Origin: Poecilobothrus nobilitatus
Lineage: Eukaryota; Arthropoda; Insecta; Diptera; Dolichopodidae
DNA: 64,000 nucleotides
Reading direction: 5' to 3'
Assembly (NCBI GenBank): GCA_947095535.1
Contig: OX352774.1
Span: forward strand, 69,068,416-69,132,415
The position numbers and the translations under genes are program-made. The notes under the pieces are model-generated. The model was given only the letters and a program-made list of their open reading frames with translations. It did not search any database and was not told the origin of the DNA. Each line of letters opens with the position of its first letter. The first letter of the stretch is position 1. This document shows positions 13,221 through 23,830 of this stretch, in pieces.

Positions 13221-13904
13221 TCGTTTCGTGTCAAATGATAAAAATTAAATAGAAGTTATTTTTGTTAAGTAAGCATATTTATGTACTCGTATTTGTTTGC
13301 AATTATTTAAAATATTTTTCAAATGAATTTGAAAATAAAATGAATTTCAAATAATTTGAAAAAAAAGGAGAAAAAACCAAAATTTTATTTTATTTTATTT
13401 CATTTTGTCTCTCAAACTTAAATTTTATTGTGGGCATTCTTTTGTAGGCTCCGTAAAGAGAGTGTATCGAGAACGTTGTTTTTACATGCAGCATAAAACG
13501 TGTTGTTGTATTTAGTAAATTTCTTAAAGCAAAGTAGATATCACTATTTTTCTTGACTCCAAACTATTCATGTTCATTTAAGTCTATCAAGTCTATATGT
13601 ATGATTATGCTTTTTTCTTAACATTTTTATGCTTGTCAAATTTAACCTTCACCACTTGGTTTTTATCATAAAAAATGGCCTTAAAACACATATTGTGACT
13701 TTTACTTTTATTTTAGGGTATAAGAACTCATGAAGTCCTTAATTTTGCAAAAATTTCTATTTTTTAACTAAAATATTTAGGTACTTTAATTTTTGGTACT
13801 TAATGTTAAAAGTGGTCGAAGTTGACAAGTCGACGATAAATATTTTTGAGAATTTTTGCATGTTTATCGGAAATTGCATAAAAATCGGAATTCCAAAAAA
13901 CAAA

Positions 13905-14065
13905 ACCTGAAAATATTTAGTAAAAATCTGAATTCATTTAGAAAAACTCTGAATTAAAAAAAAAATCTGAATTTATTTTGTAAATACCTGAATGAATATA
14001 TTTAGCAAAAATCTGTATATGTTTAGTGAATACCTGAATTTGACCAGAAAATGCTATATGTTTAG
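13905..14065. repeat. Degenerate tandem repeat, unit about 25-30 bp
   Basis: A motif close to TTTAGTAAAAATCTGAAT recurs about six times with drift (AAACCTGAAAATATTTAG, AATCTGAATTCATTTAG, ACCTGAATGAATATATTTAG, TGTATATGTTTAGTGAATA). Unit length varies, consistent with an old minisatellite. Confidence 0.55.
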
Positions 14066-14229
14066 TGAAAGTGTGTTTAAAGTTAAAAGTTAGATCAAGA
14101 TCATTAAGTAATTTATTTTATTACATTGAATCCAAATGTATAATTATTACAAAAATCGGTTTAAGGAGCCGATAAATGAAAATTCGGCACATTTATCAAT
14201 ATTTATCAAGTCATTATACTTTTACAACA

Positions 14230-14290
14230 GATTATAAAACTATTGAGTTAATTTATAAAACTATTGAGTTAAAAACTATTGAGTCAACTA
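14230..14290. repeat. Short tandem repeat around ACTATTGAGT
   Basis: AAAACTATTGAGTTAA occurs three times in about 55 bp, the last slightly altered (GAGTCAAC). Confidence 0.6.
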
Positions 14291-15263
14291 TATTTATCAC
14301 TTGATTGACGTCAAGTCTTTAAATATTTTCATGCCGTCAGCGTAGATTTTTATAGAACTATGTTCTGAATATTTTGTAACATTATTTATTGATATGATAA
14401 ACAACAATTGCACAATGTGGCGTTTTTAAGATACTCCAGAATTTGCAACAAAGGAAGCTGAAATTACTGTTCTGAAAAGAACACTGTACCTCTTATTAAT
14501 TAAATACGAGTCTATTCAATTAATTATGAAAATAAATGTCTTTATACAAGCAAATAAAAAGATGAGAACACTTCCAGTTTTATTTTTTTTGAACGAAATG
14601 GAATACAAAATTTATAATTATAACGATGAATAAATGTTTATAAAATAAATAAATGAAAATATCAATAAGAATATAATCACATATTTAACATCATTTAAAT
14701 ATTACATATACATAATATGTATAAATATTTCAATATTTATTTTAGGTTTATTATTTGATTTTATAAAATAGTAAATTAACATAATTTATTATATTTTTAA
14801 AAGATCTTTAAATTTTTTTTTTATTTTATCTTTCTTCAATCGTTTTTAAATGCTTGAATTAAAAAAAAAAAAAAAAACTAAAAAATAGAATAGATTAAAC
14901 ACTTTTTATTTGAATTTTGTCACTTTTAAATTAATGATCATTTGAATTGAATATTGCTATAATATCAATAAATAAATTTTAAATATAAGTATATATAACC
15001 TTGTATTAATTTAATATCATAGAAGATATTTTGTATTTGATATCTGATATATAGGTATATAATAAAAAAGATACAGTTGAATTATATTCAAGTGAATGTG
15101 TAATACAGTGAAGAAATCGATTTAATTAACTTATTAAATTTTGAACTGTTACCATAATATTTTGAAAGAATTTAATTTTATTAAAGAGGTAGAGATCGAT
15201 TGATATTTTGTAGATTGAAATTAACTACAAAAGAAGTTATAACTAGCGGGATAGCTATAAGAC
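14291..15263. other. A+T-rich non-coding sequence
   Basis: No gene recognised. 14320-14580 is somewhat more complex but has no open frame I can relate to a known protein. Confidence 0.5.
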
Positions 15264-15338
15264 AAAATCACCAAAAACAAAATTTCCAAAAATAAAATCT
15301 CCAAAGACAAAATCCCCATAATCAAAATCACCAAAAAG
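15264..15338. repeat. Five-unit 15-bp minisatellite beside the mariner relic
   Basis: Five consecutive units have exact 15-bp spacing, each beginning AAAAT and containing CCAAAA or a near variant (AAAATCACCAAAAAC, AAAATTTCCAAAAAT, AAAATCTCCAAAGAC, AAAATCCCCATAATC, AAAATCACCAAAAAG). A loosely similar sequence in inverted orientation lies at about 16255-16295, on the far side of the transposase relic. The two could be decayed repetitive terminal inverted repeats of one element. Confidence 0.7.
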
Positions 15339-15420
15339 AATGTTTTTTTTTAAAAAAAGACACATAAATTATTCAGAGAGACCAACATTTTGTTTTTATT
15401 TAAACGGTTACGTTATGCAA

Positions 15421-15900
15421 TTATGTATGGAAAATAACATCATTCAAATGACCACCACGACTTCTACGTACGTACTGCATTCTGTCAGCCCAATTTTTCA
15501 TCACTTTTTCACATAAATCACTTTTAAACATAAATCAAATGTATTTTATCAATAGCACATTCAATATTGATTTTTAATTGTTCAATTGTTGTTGGATTAT
15601 CAGCATAAACTTGTGACTTAACATATCCCCAAAGAAAAAAATCACGTGTTGTTAAATCACACGACCGTCCTGTGCGGATAATTAACTGGATCATTTCTTG
15701 AGATAATTTCATCACCAAATTTTGTTTTCAATAAATCGACTGTTAAGGTTTGCAATTTGGTTTGCTTACATAACCATTTAACCAAAAATGAGCTTCATCA
15801 CTGAATAAAATTTAAATAATAAAGTATTGACAAATGAGCACTGATTTTGATAAAACAATTTAACAATTTCTAAACGATGGTAAAGCGTGTATTAAATGGC
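15421..15900 (-). pseudogene. Mariner/IS630-type transposase relic, internally deleted and frameshifted
   Basis: Three blocks of a Tc1/mariner-superfamily (DDE) transposase can be read on the minus strand. An N-terminal helix-turn-helix-like block includes HRLEIVKLFYQNQCS (about 15879-15824). A catalytic block reads FSDEAHFWLNGYV (15808-15765 region), whose Asp matches a DDE-motif acid in this family. A C-terminal block has RSCDLTTRDFFLWGYVKSQV (about 15664-15605), and the usual tail SRGGHLNDVIFHT is followed by a stop at 15421-15423. The central catalytic portion between the second and third blocks is missing. Two in-frame stops lie at 15740-15720, and the N- and C-terminal parts are in different frames. 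At most about 150 codons remain of roughly 340, so it cannot be active. It has no link to host genes. Confidence 0.85.
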
Positions 15901-16310
15901 ATAGGCATGATTAAATGGCATAGCCTACTGAACACAAATGACATAAGAAATGTCAAAAAATAATACGCAGTGTTGCCATTATAATCATTTTAAATTGTAT
16001 CATTCCCCTTGGAAAACCCTATATATATGTAAGATTCTGAATTAGGAAGGATTTTGGAGTTGGAAACAGAATCTTGGTATTACATTTTTTTTTAGAGCAT
16101 TTTTTATATAGTGTATATATATATGCATTTTGGAAGGATTTTAGAGTTGTTTAAAAAAGTGGTTTTAATCCCACCAAAAAAGCCTAACAAATGTAATTGA
16201 TTATTTTTTATTTTTAAATGCATTAAAAACAGTATTCTTTTTATTGACTTTGTGTTTAGGGATATTATTTTTTTTGGGGATTTTATGACCAAAACCCATA
16301 ATTAATATTT
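15901..16310. mobile_element. Probable 5' flank of the mariner-type relic
   Basis: The minus strand here contains TGGCAACACTGCG and an end-like AGGGTTTTCCAAGGGGAATG at 16000-16020, plausible upstream sequence of the transposase relic. GGAAGGATTTTGGAGTTG at 16049 is repeated as GGAAGGATTTTAGAGTTG at 16131. The boundary is not certain and no target-site duplication was found. Confidence 0.35.
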
Positions 16311-16554
16311 TGAGATTAGTTTTTTTTTTCTTTAGCTGTCTTTATTCGCTTCAGATGTTGTTCAATATAACGGCTATTACTTATAAATTAAAAACACTAT
16401 ACTTAAATTTATTAAAATATCGGGATTAGCTGAAACCCGTAAATACTACCAATTTTAAATTCTTTCACTGAAATAGAATCACCCAGTAATTTTTTTAATC
16501 ACCTATCGTGCGATTTTTTAAAGCTTGTTTTTTTCCCTTCATCTTCTATAGGAG
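16311..16554. other. A+T-rich non-coding sequence
   Basis: Nothing recognised. Confidence 0.5.
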
Positions 16555-16878
16555 TGTAGAGTACTCAGTCACCTTCAGTTTCTGGAATCGTTAATTATTC
16601 GGCTGTAGCTGTTGTAAAAGGCTACAACTCAAGTAAATCTTTTTATTTGTGCGCCATTTATTATCTTATACAAGAATTATTTTATTTTTATTTTATTATG
16701 TATTTTGATATGATTTTGATTACTTATTTTTTATTGTATTATATTTTTCTAATTATATATTAAAAGTAAAAGAAACATTTATATTATTTTTTATTAATTT
16801 ATATGATTAAGCCAGCGTTTGAATCCTAGGTCTTTCGAATGAAAGGTTAGTGTCTTAACGACTAAACTATTGCATGGA
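16555..16878 (-). mobile_element. tRNA-derived SINE, family 2, copy B
   Basis: On the minus strand this begins with a tRNA-like head: A-box-like TAGTTTAGTCGTTAAGAC, a stem-loop CTTTCATTCGAAAG, and a B-box-like GGATTCAAACGC. A body follows that matches copy A (655-960), including GTGCGCCATTTATTATCTT and TTCAGTTTCTG. Both copies share orientation and order, so this is a dispersed family and not a tRNA gene. There are no clear target-site duplications. Confidence 0.65.
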
Positions 16879-17985
16879 TAAACTGCTTTCAAAAATTAGA
16901 TTGAATTTTTTACAATAAAAAACTTGGAAGCTTAGGGATGGGGATGGATTTTTTTGTATCTATAATATATATCAGAAATTTAAGATTAGCAGGGATTATA
17001 TAGTTATGGTTACAAAATCAGAGTTATACGCTTTTTCCACAATGTGTATGTATAAGCTTATGCCAGTTTTCAAATTAGATTTAACAATTAATGATGAATC
17101 AATTAATTTGTTTTATTAGAAATACTAAAATAATCACAATTCGTGTGAATAATCACATTGTGATAGATAAAAAATTTATTTAATGTTTTTTTTCATATAA
17201 TATTAACTTGTCGGTTTCTATTTATTTATTAAGGGTGTAGTTATTGACTTACGTAAATGCATTAGAAATAGTGCATAAAAACAAGATTTCATAGGTAACC
17301 TTACGGTAAAAAACTTTCATAATGTCACTGTACCTTAACCAAAATTATGGGCTTTTAATTATTTTAATTTTAATTTACCTATGCGATAAATAAATAATCA
17401 CAAAAATATAAAATTATTCTTATGCACTTTATATGAAAAATTTTTTATAAAAATTTCAATTTATTTAAAATAAATTTTTATTTATTTAACTAAAAATAGT
17501 AATTTATTTAAAAAGAAAAAACAAAAATACTTTTATTTTTCAAAAATTTATTGAATAATTAAATTCAACCGATTGACTATGACTAGCTTTTATTGGGTAG
17601 AAAGTAATTGTATACTTCTACTTTAATTTAAAATCATGTTTGCTTAAATGTACATATACATAACTTTTATTAAAAAATACTTGAATTTTCCAACTTTGGA
17701 ATTGTCAAAAGCATTTTAATTTAACTATTTAAGAAATGCCATGTCATTATTGTCATTTGCGCAATTGTTTTTTTTTTTTCAAAATTGATCTGTTGCTATT
17801 TTAAGTTACAATTAAATATTATTGATTTTGTTATTATTAATCACATTTGGAGTTGTATCCAAAAACTAAACCAACTATATCGATAATTTAAGTTTATGGT
17901 GAATTTGGATGATATTTAATCAAAATAAAAAAAAATAAGATAACATATGCAAAGTTATCTAAATTATAATATAGGTGCAATAATT
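16879..17985. other. A+T-rich non-coding sequence
   Basis: No gene or element recognised. Confidence 0.55.
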
Positions 17986-18300
17986 CCTTTATAGGACAGG
18001 GTTGTTCCCGTTCGTCTGTCCGTTTATCCATCTGTTTGGTTGTTTCTAAAACTTCTACATCATTTAATACAAAACGTTTTACAAATTTAAACCCATACCT
18101 AAAAATAATTAGATAATTTGGTGCAAAAACTTTTTTGCAGCACTCTTTAAGTCACTCTTTGCAGCACTCTTTTATACAGATTGATTATCTTTCTTGTCAT
18201 GAATATTATATGAAGTGTATTTAGAGCACCAAAACGAACAAAAATTATACTTTAGGGGGCGGGGGGTTTATTTATCTCGGTTCCTTAAATAATGGGACAC
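17986..18300 (+). repeat. Diverged dispersed repeat containing CGTCTGTCCG
   Basis: TTCGTCTGTCCGTTTATCCATCTG followed by CTAAAACTTCTACATC resembles the Cys/Thr-codon-like 'GTCTGTCCGTC' core of dispersed repeats common in fly genomes, and loosely matches 51275-51340 in this window. A G-rich tract AGGGGGCGGGGGG lies at about 18253-18267, unusual for this composition. Confidence 0.35.
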
Positions 18301-19538
18301 TAAAGTATACACCTAATTATTTAGAAAACTGAAATGCAAAGTTTTCTGATTTTCTATCAAACTTAATTTATTACTTGCTTAGTTTTTGAGATACAAGTAA
18401 ATTAAAAAAAACAACTTTCCCTACAGAACCTCTCCCTAGATCCTTCCCTATAAAGCAATTTTATTTGTTCGTTTTAGTCTCTCAAATAAACCCTATAAAT
18501 ATTTAAATCCGAAAGAAAATCTCCCTGTTTATAAATTATTATAAATTAACTTCAACTGATTGTTTTTTCAATCTGAAATAAAAACGTCATTTTAACGTCA
18601 AAGGTCAGGAATTTTTTTTATTAACTAAAAATGTTGGAAAACTTCGTCGCAAATCTTGATATCTTTAAAACTTTGAAATCAAGAAACTTAAAGTTTTAAG
18701 ATGCATTTCGACTTGACAAATCCTAAAATGGTATCCTCAATCCTCAGTTAGTGTCATTGTCTTTGGTGCCGTATTAGAAATCAGAAATCAACTTAAATAG
18801 AACCGTGCAATTAAAATGTACATATTTTAAAAATAAAAAACTAATCAAATATAATTAAAATTAAATTTTAAATTTCTTGCAATATTTTTTTATTTATTCT
18901 ATTACGAATCCGATTTGTTTTGTTTTTTTCCAAAACAAAACATGCAATAAATTTTTGTTACCCATCCGTGAACTAATTTTAGTTTACTTATTTTCGAAAG
19001 AAAAAAACAAAGAAGTCACGCAATAAAAAACAGAATTGAAAAATTACTATTATAAAGTTTAGATTTGAATTTTTATCAAAAGAAAAAAAAAATGGTATAA
19101 AACCTTTTTATAAAGGGTTTAGTTGTAGTTAACATTTCTTTTATTAATAGACACTATCAATTTGTGGTCATAGGTATTTCCTAGAACTAAAAGAATGATT
19201 GCACTTGCAATAATTAGAAAAATTGCATTATTGATATAAAACATACAACACACACAGGTGTGTAATAGTAATAATATAGAAAGATGTGTTGTAAAGGTGA
19301 GAAAAGAGCAGAAATTCATTTTAGACATTTTCAAACAAAGCACGCAAAATATTTTTTCTATATTATATTATTTAAACCCTGTATTCAACAACTTATTATT
19401 ATTAAATTTATATTAATTTGTTGAAATAATTTCAAAGAGGAAATGAATTTTCTTGAACCCATTGTTTAATTTCAAATTTTTATATTTCATACTTTAGGAT
19501 TAGTGGCGGTCTAATTATTTTTTATTTATTTTTTATAT
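18301..19538. other. A+T-rich non-coding sequence
   Basis: No gene recognised. The minus-strand open frame 19119-19343 has a hydrophobic stretch but no family I know, and I regard it as chance. Confidence 0.5.
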
Positions 19539-19760
19539 ACAGGGTGTTTTCTTATTCATTACTCTGCATATACCGTTATGAGTAGATACATTTTTTGTAC
19601 GGAAGCTAACTTGAGGCTCTTTTAGTTTTCAAAACATTGAGGATTTAAATTAAATTTCCATATTTTCTTTTAGTTTTAAGAAAGTGGAATGTAACTTCGT
19701 TTTTAGACCCATGTATAAAAAATCTGTAAAATGTAAAAATCTGTAAATCTTTTCCCTTTT
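19539..19760 (+). mobile_element. Single end of a Tc1/mariner-like non-autonomous element
   Basis: TA followed by CAGGGTGTTTTCTTATTCATT resembles the ends of the MITE at 1952-2647 (CAGAGTGTT...). I could not find the opposite end, so the element is truncated or too diverged. The end coordinate is nominal. Confidence 0.35.
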
Positions 19761-19964
19761 AAAACTACAGGCTGCTAAAGTTGTAAAAAAATACTTACTT
19801 ATAAGAGTCTATGTAGCAGTACATAGCATTGCAGTTAATTAGGAAATACACCTGTACAATGAATTTTAAAAAAATTAACAGTAATTGAGTTCTTTGACCG
19901 AGAATTATAAAATTGAGCGTGTCATATGTCTGTAGTGTCATTTAATAATTTAACCTCTTTTTTG

Positions 19965-20110
19965 CCTCTACTATCATTTGAATGTTTTTATTTGCCGGTA
20001 TATATCATTGGATTGCTTTTCATGTTTGACTGTATTTTAGAGTTGGTTACAAATAAAATACAGTCAAATGATAATACAGGCAAATGAAAATGCAGGCAAG
20101 TGACAAACAG
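19965..20110. repeat. Fold-back of short tandem repeats with a 15-bp perfect stem
   Basis: The core is a 15-bp perfect stem (20025-20039 with 20054-20068, sequence TTTGACTGTATTTTA) around a 14-nt loop. Each arm continues with drifted copies of a 16-18 bp unit close to CATTTGCCTGTATTTT: CAAATGAAAATGCAGGCAAG on the right, and CATTTGAATGTTTTTATTTGCCGG on the left. The whole stretch is therefore an inverted pair of short tandem arrays. Confidence 0.7.
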
Positions 20111-20681
20111 CCAAGAGAGATACAGTGTTGTGAAAGTAATTCATAAGATTTTAATATAATATATGTATATACCATATATATATTATCTATACCATGATTC
20201 ACATTATTTCGATTTACGTTGTTTTTCAATATAATGTCCTTCAATTATTATACAACAAAGAACTTTGATAGGTGCGGTGCCTAAAGTTCATTTGACATTT
20301 TTAAAAGATGTTTCATTTACATTTTAAGAAGACGAACAATAAAGCTTAAGCTTTCACGGGCAATATTTTGAACGTAGCATAGGTATATTTATGAATATAA
20401 TTATGTATAATAATACATACACATATTAATTTGAGTGATATTTTTGTCAAATATGTTCGTATATGACAAAATTTATTGAATCTATTTCTTTTTATTTTAT
20501 TTTGATTATATTTTTTATTTATAATTGGTTTGTTATTCTATTAATATCTAGTTTTAAAATCAAAAATAAATTTAATTATCTTTTATTTTAAATTTTTATT
20601 AAATGAATAATTAACTAACAATGAAAATAATTAAAAAAAAAAAAAAAAAAATTATAATTTTGTTGAAATATAAAAAAATTT

Positions 20682-20726
20682 ATTTTCTTAACATTTTCTT
20701 TTTTTTTTCTATTTCAGGTGAGTGTC
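20682..20726 (+). other. Recursive splice (ratchet) site 1
   Basis: A branch-point-like CTTAAC at about 20687-20692 is followed by a strong pyrimidine tract and TATTTCAG ending at 20717. It joins directly to a consensus donor GTGAGT at 20718-20723. This 3' splice site fused to a 5' splice site with no exon between is the hallmark of recursive splicing in long fly introns. The upstream exon first splices here, regenerating a donor, and then splices onward. It implies + strand transcription through this point. Confidence 0.65.
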
Positions 20727-23395
20727 AAAACAAATGAAAATGCAGATATTTTATTTTGATGAACTTTTAAAATAATTATTTACCTGAAGCAGTTAAGTTT
20801 TAAATATCTTAAGTTCTTTGTTGGCTTTTATTATAATAACTCGTATCAGAAGCTGATGCACATAAGCATGAGAAAATATGATTTTTGTTTTGTTTTGCTT
20901 ATTGTTTCGCAATTTTATTTTTTTTTTATTTTTAGTGTTATATAAACAATACAATAAAAATTTAATAAACAAACAAATTAAAAATTCAACATGAAATTAA
21001 ATGAAAAGATAGTATAATATTGGTTAGATTTATTGTTGAAATCATGTTGTCAATCATAAAATGACGGAACATTTTTTTTTTTTTTTATTTATACGAATAT
21101 GTAATAAAATTGTAAAGTAAAGAACAACTTTGTTGTTATGATGGTGACTACTGGTTTGGAAATTATTTTAATACACTGTAATCATTTATGGTTAACTTTA
21201 TTATAAGATTTGTGAAAAAATTCCAAAAAAAAAAAAATAAGGTTATAATTAGTTGAAAGGAAATTATAAGTATAATTAAATATAACCGAAAAACTTTATT
21301 AAAATCTCAAAATTAATTTATTCAAATGATTTTTCGTATAAAATTAAATATAATTTTCTTTTTTTTTTTTTTTTGGTTTTTTTTGTAACAAAGTATAGAA
21401 AAGAATTTAATATTTAATTTTATTTTTAATGACTGTATACGGAACTGCAGATTTTGCAAAGGAATTGAAGAGCTATAAAGAGCATAAAGCTCTTTTTTTT
21501 TGCACTTTTTTTTGCACCTATCCTAGTCTGTTAAAAAAAAAAGAGAAAATGTCCAGATAGTTTCTTTTTTCAAGGTTTAGGTGAATTCTCTGACATGAAT
21601 GCGAGATGTTTTGAAAGCTTCTTCTATCAGAGTGGTGTCATTGTGGCATAAATCCGAGTAAACTAAACTACTCATAAATCTAGTCGAGTAGGTTCTATTA
21701 CGATTTGAAGATACACTACGGACCTCGAGTTTAGTGATTATAAGACGCGTTAGTTCAATTTTCATCAATAAAAAAAATTGTAAATGTATGGGTATGTCAG
21801 TTTTAACAAAATGTATTTTAAAACCTTATATAAAATTTAAAATTATATTCTAGCTAATGTAATTAAACCTAAATCCATAAAAATTTAGTTGGAAAGAACT
21901 TTGTATACATAAATTATAAAAATCTTATTCTGTAATTTGTCTATTCAGTATAGTTAAAATCACATGTTACTACTTAATCACGCCAAAATCTTTTTTTTTT
22001 TTTTTATCAAATCGCTCATTTCTTTTTTAACGGTGTATATTATATGAATTTCATAACATTAGCCGACTTTTAGGTTTAATTTAATATAATATAATGCATA
22101 GTTAGATATAACACTTAGTATACTAAAATTCATAGACTGAACTTGACATTTTCTTTCTGGTCATTAAAATTTGTTACCAAGATGACATTTAAAACTGTTA
22201 GAATTGTTTCTTTGCATTTTTGTACGAAAGAAATATTTAACAGAGTGGATATTTAAATACATAACAGAGTGAATGTTAATCTAACGCTTAAACTACTCAC
22301 GCTCTAAATATTTATACAGTTTAGCCTTTTACTGGGGTCAAGTCAAAAGTATTGAAATTTGAAACCTATGTATAGATTCATATAAAATTAGATTTAAGAT
22401 CTAAATTTTGCAGTTTTCAATTAGGGTATCCAATATAATTATCCAACTGAATTAATAATTTAATTTTGGTAATTTTAACTATTTCGAAAACATATTCACT
22501 TTAACGGCCAACTACAAATATGCTAGGAATTGAGTGGGAAGTCAACGCGCTAAAAAGGTGAAAGAAAATAAAATTATACCTAAACAAAAATGCATTTTTT
22601 AATTTGAAAATTATGCACTATTTAAAAGTTACTTTGAAGAGTTTTAAATTTTTTGTTATCCATTCTAACTGTAACGACTGTAACGAGTTAAAACTTTTTT
22701 TTTTTTTTATACATTTAAAATTTATAGTTAATCAATTTTAACTTGAAACCGATAAAATAAAAATAACACTGTACCCATTTAAAGCTTTAAAATAATTATT
22801 GAACTTTTATTATATATTTTTAAGTGTTTTTTTTTCTTCAACAACTCTCAACTCTTTTAATTATCACCATTCAAAGAAACAAAAAAGAAAAACCAATAAT
22901 AGATACAATACAACAAAAAAGTAGGTATATAATTTATAATTTTTTTTTTTTTGTTTATGAATTCGAATTCGAAATTAAATGTATATTGTGTGCTTCTTGT
23001 CAATTCATTTTCTATGCAATATACAAAACAAAACAATAGATACAAAACAATACAATGAACCACAATATACTGCAAAAAAAAAAAAATCTAACTAATCAAC
23101 TATAAAATTTAATGACCTCAGGAGTTGATAACCATTAACACAATATGAAATTTTTTTTAAATTTTAAAACTTTATGCAAAATATTTTTGGTTTTCAATTT
23201 TTTTCATAATTTTTCAATTGATATTTAAATCGATTTATTAATTAAATGTATGGGTAAACATGAACAAGACGTATTCCTAATTTTTTTTAACATTCTTTCA
23301 CTTTAAATAATTTCGATATACGCGGTGTTGCACTTTTTAAGTACTTTTGCGATGCTATGTGAAGGCCTCATTTAGCACTATATTGCGTCATTTTG
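20727..23395. other. A+T-rich non-coding sequence
   Basis: No gene recognised. Overlapping low-complexity frames at 22824-23075 on both strands and 21577-21768 are not credible. Homopolymers are frequent (21071-21086, 21359-21374). Confidence 0.55.
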
Positions 23396-23830
23396 ATACC
23401 ACTGCACTCACGTGACCTGTGTTTTTAGATTGTTTGCGATTTTATATCCAACCCCAGGAGTTCAGATACCAAATCAGTTCTTTGATTCTGTTTCAGCGAG
23501 AAAGCTCGCTGAATTGAATCATCTTTTACAAAATTTCAGATATCTGATTTTATAAAGAACAAAGATATATTGGGTCATATGAACAGATATCGAGCACATA
23601 GAGTACGTTCTGAACAGATTAAAAATATTTTATCTAGACGCTCCGAAATAATTTTGAAACACCATAAAGTTCTGAGCTGTCAAAAGTGTCAAATCATATA
23701 AAAAAATAAAATTTTTGACATTTAAATTCAATGGCTCTACGATATCTGGAAATGAAAATCGAATATTTAGATCAGATTTCCAAAATAATAAAGGCCAAAA
23801 AAATTTCAAAACCAATTTTTAATATAATGT
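23396..23830. other. Less A+T-rich island with an open + frame, unidentified
   Basis: Composition is less skewed than the flanks. After TACAAAATTTCAG (ending 23548) a + frame runs open through about 57 codons to a stop near 23700. It includes HMNRYRAHRVRSEQIKNILS and ends KHHKVLSCQKCQII. I do not recognise it. There is no convincing donor. A decayed transposon, a conserved non-coding element or an exon remnant are all possible. An opposing minus frame (23630-23815) also exists and is probably chance. Confidence 0.25.
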
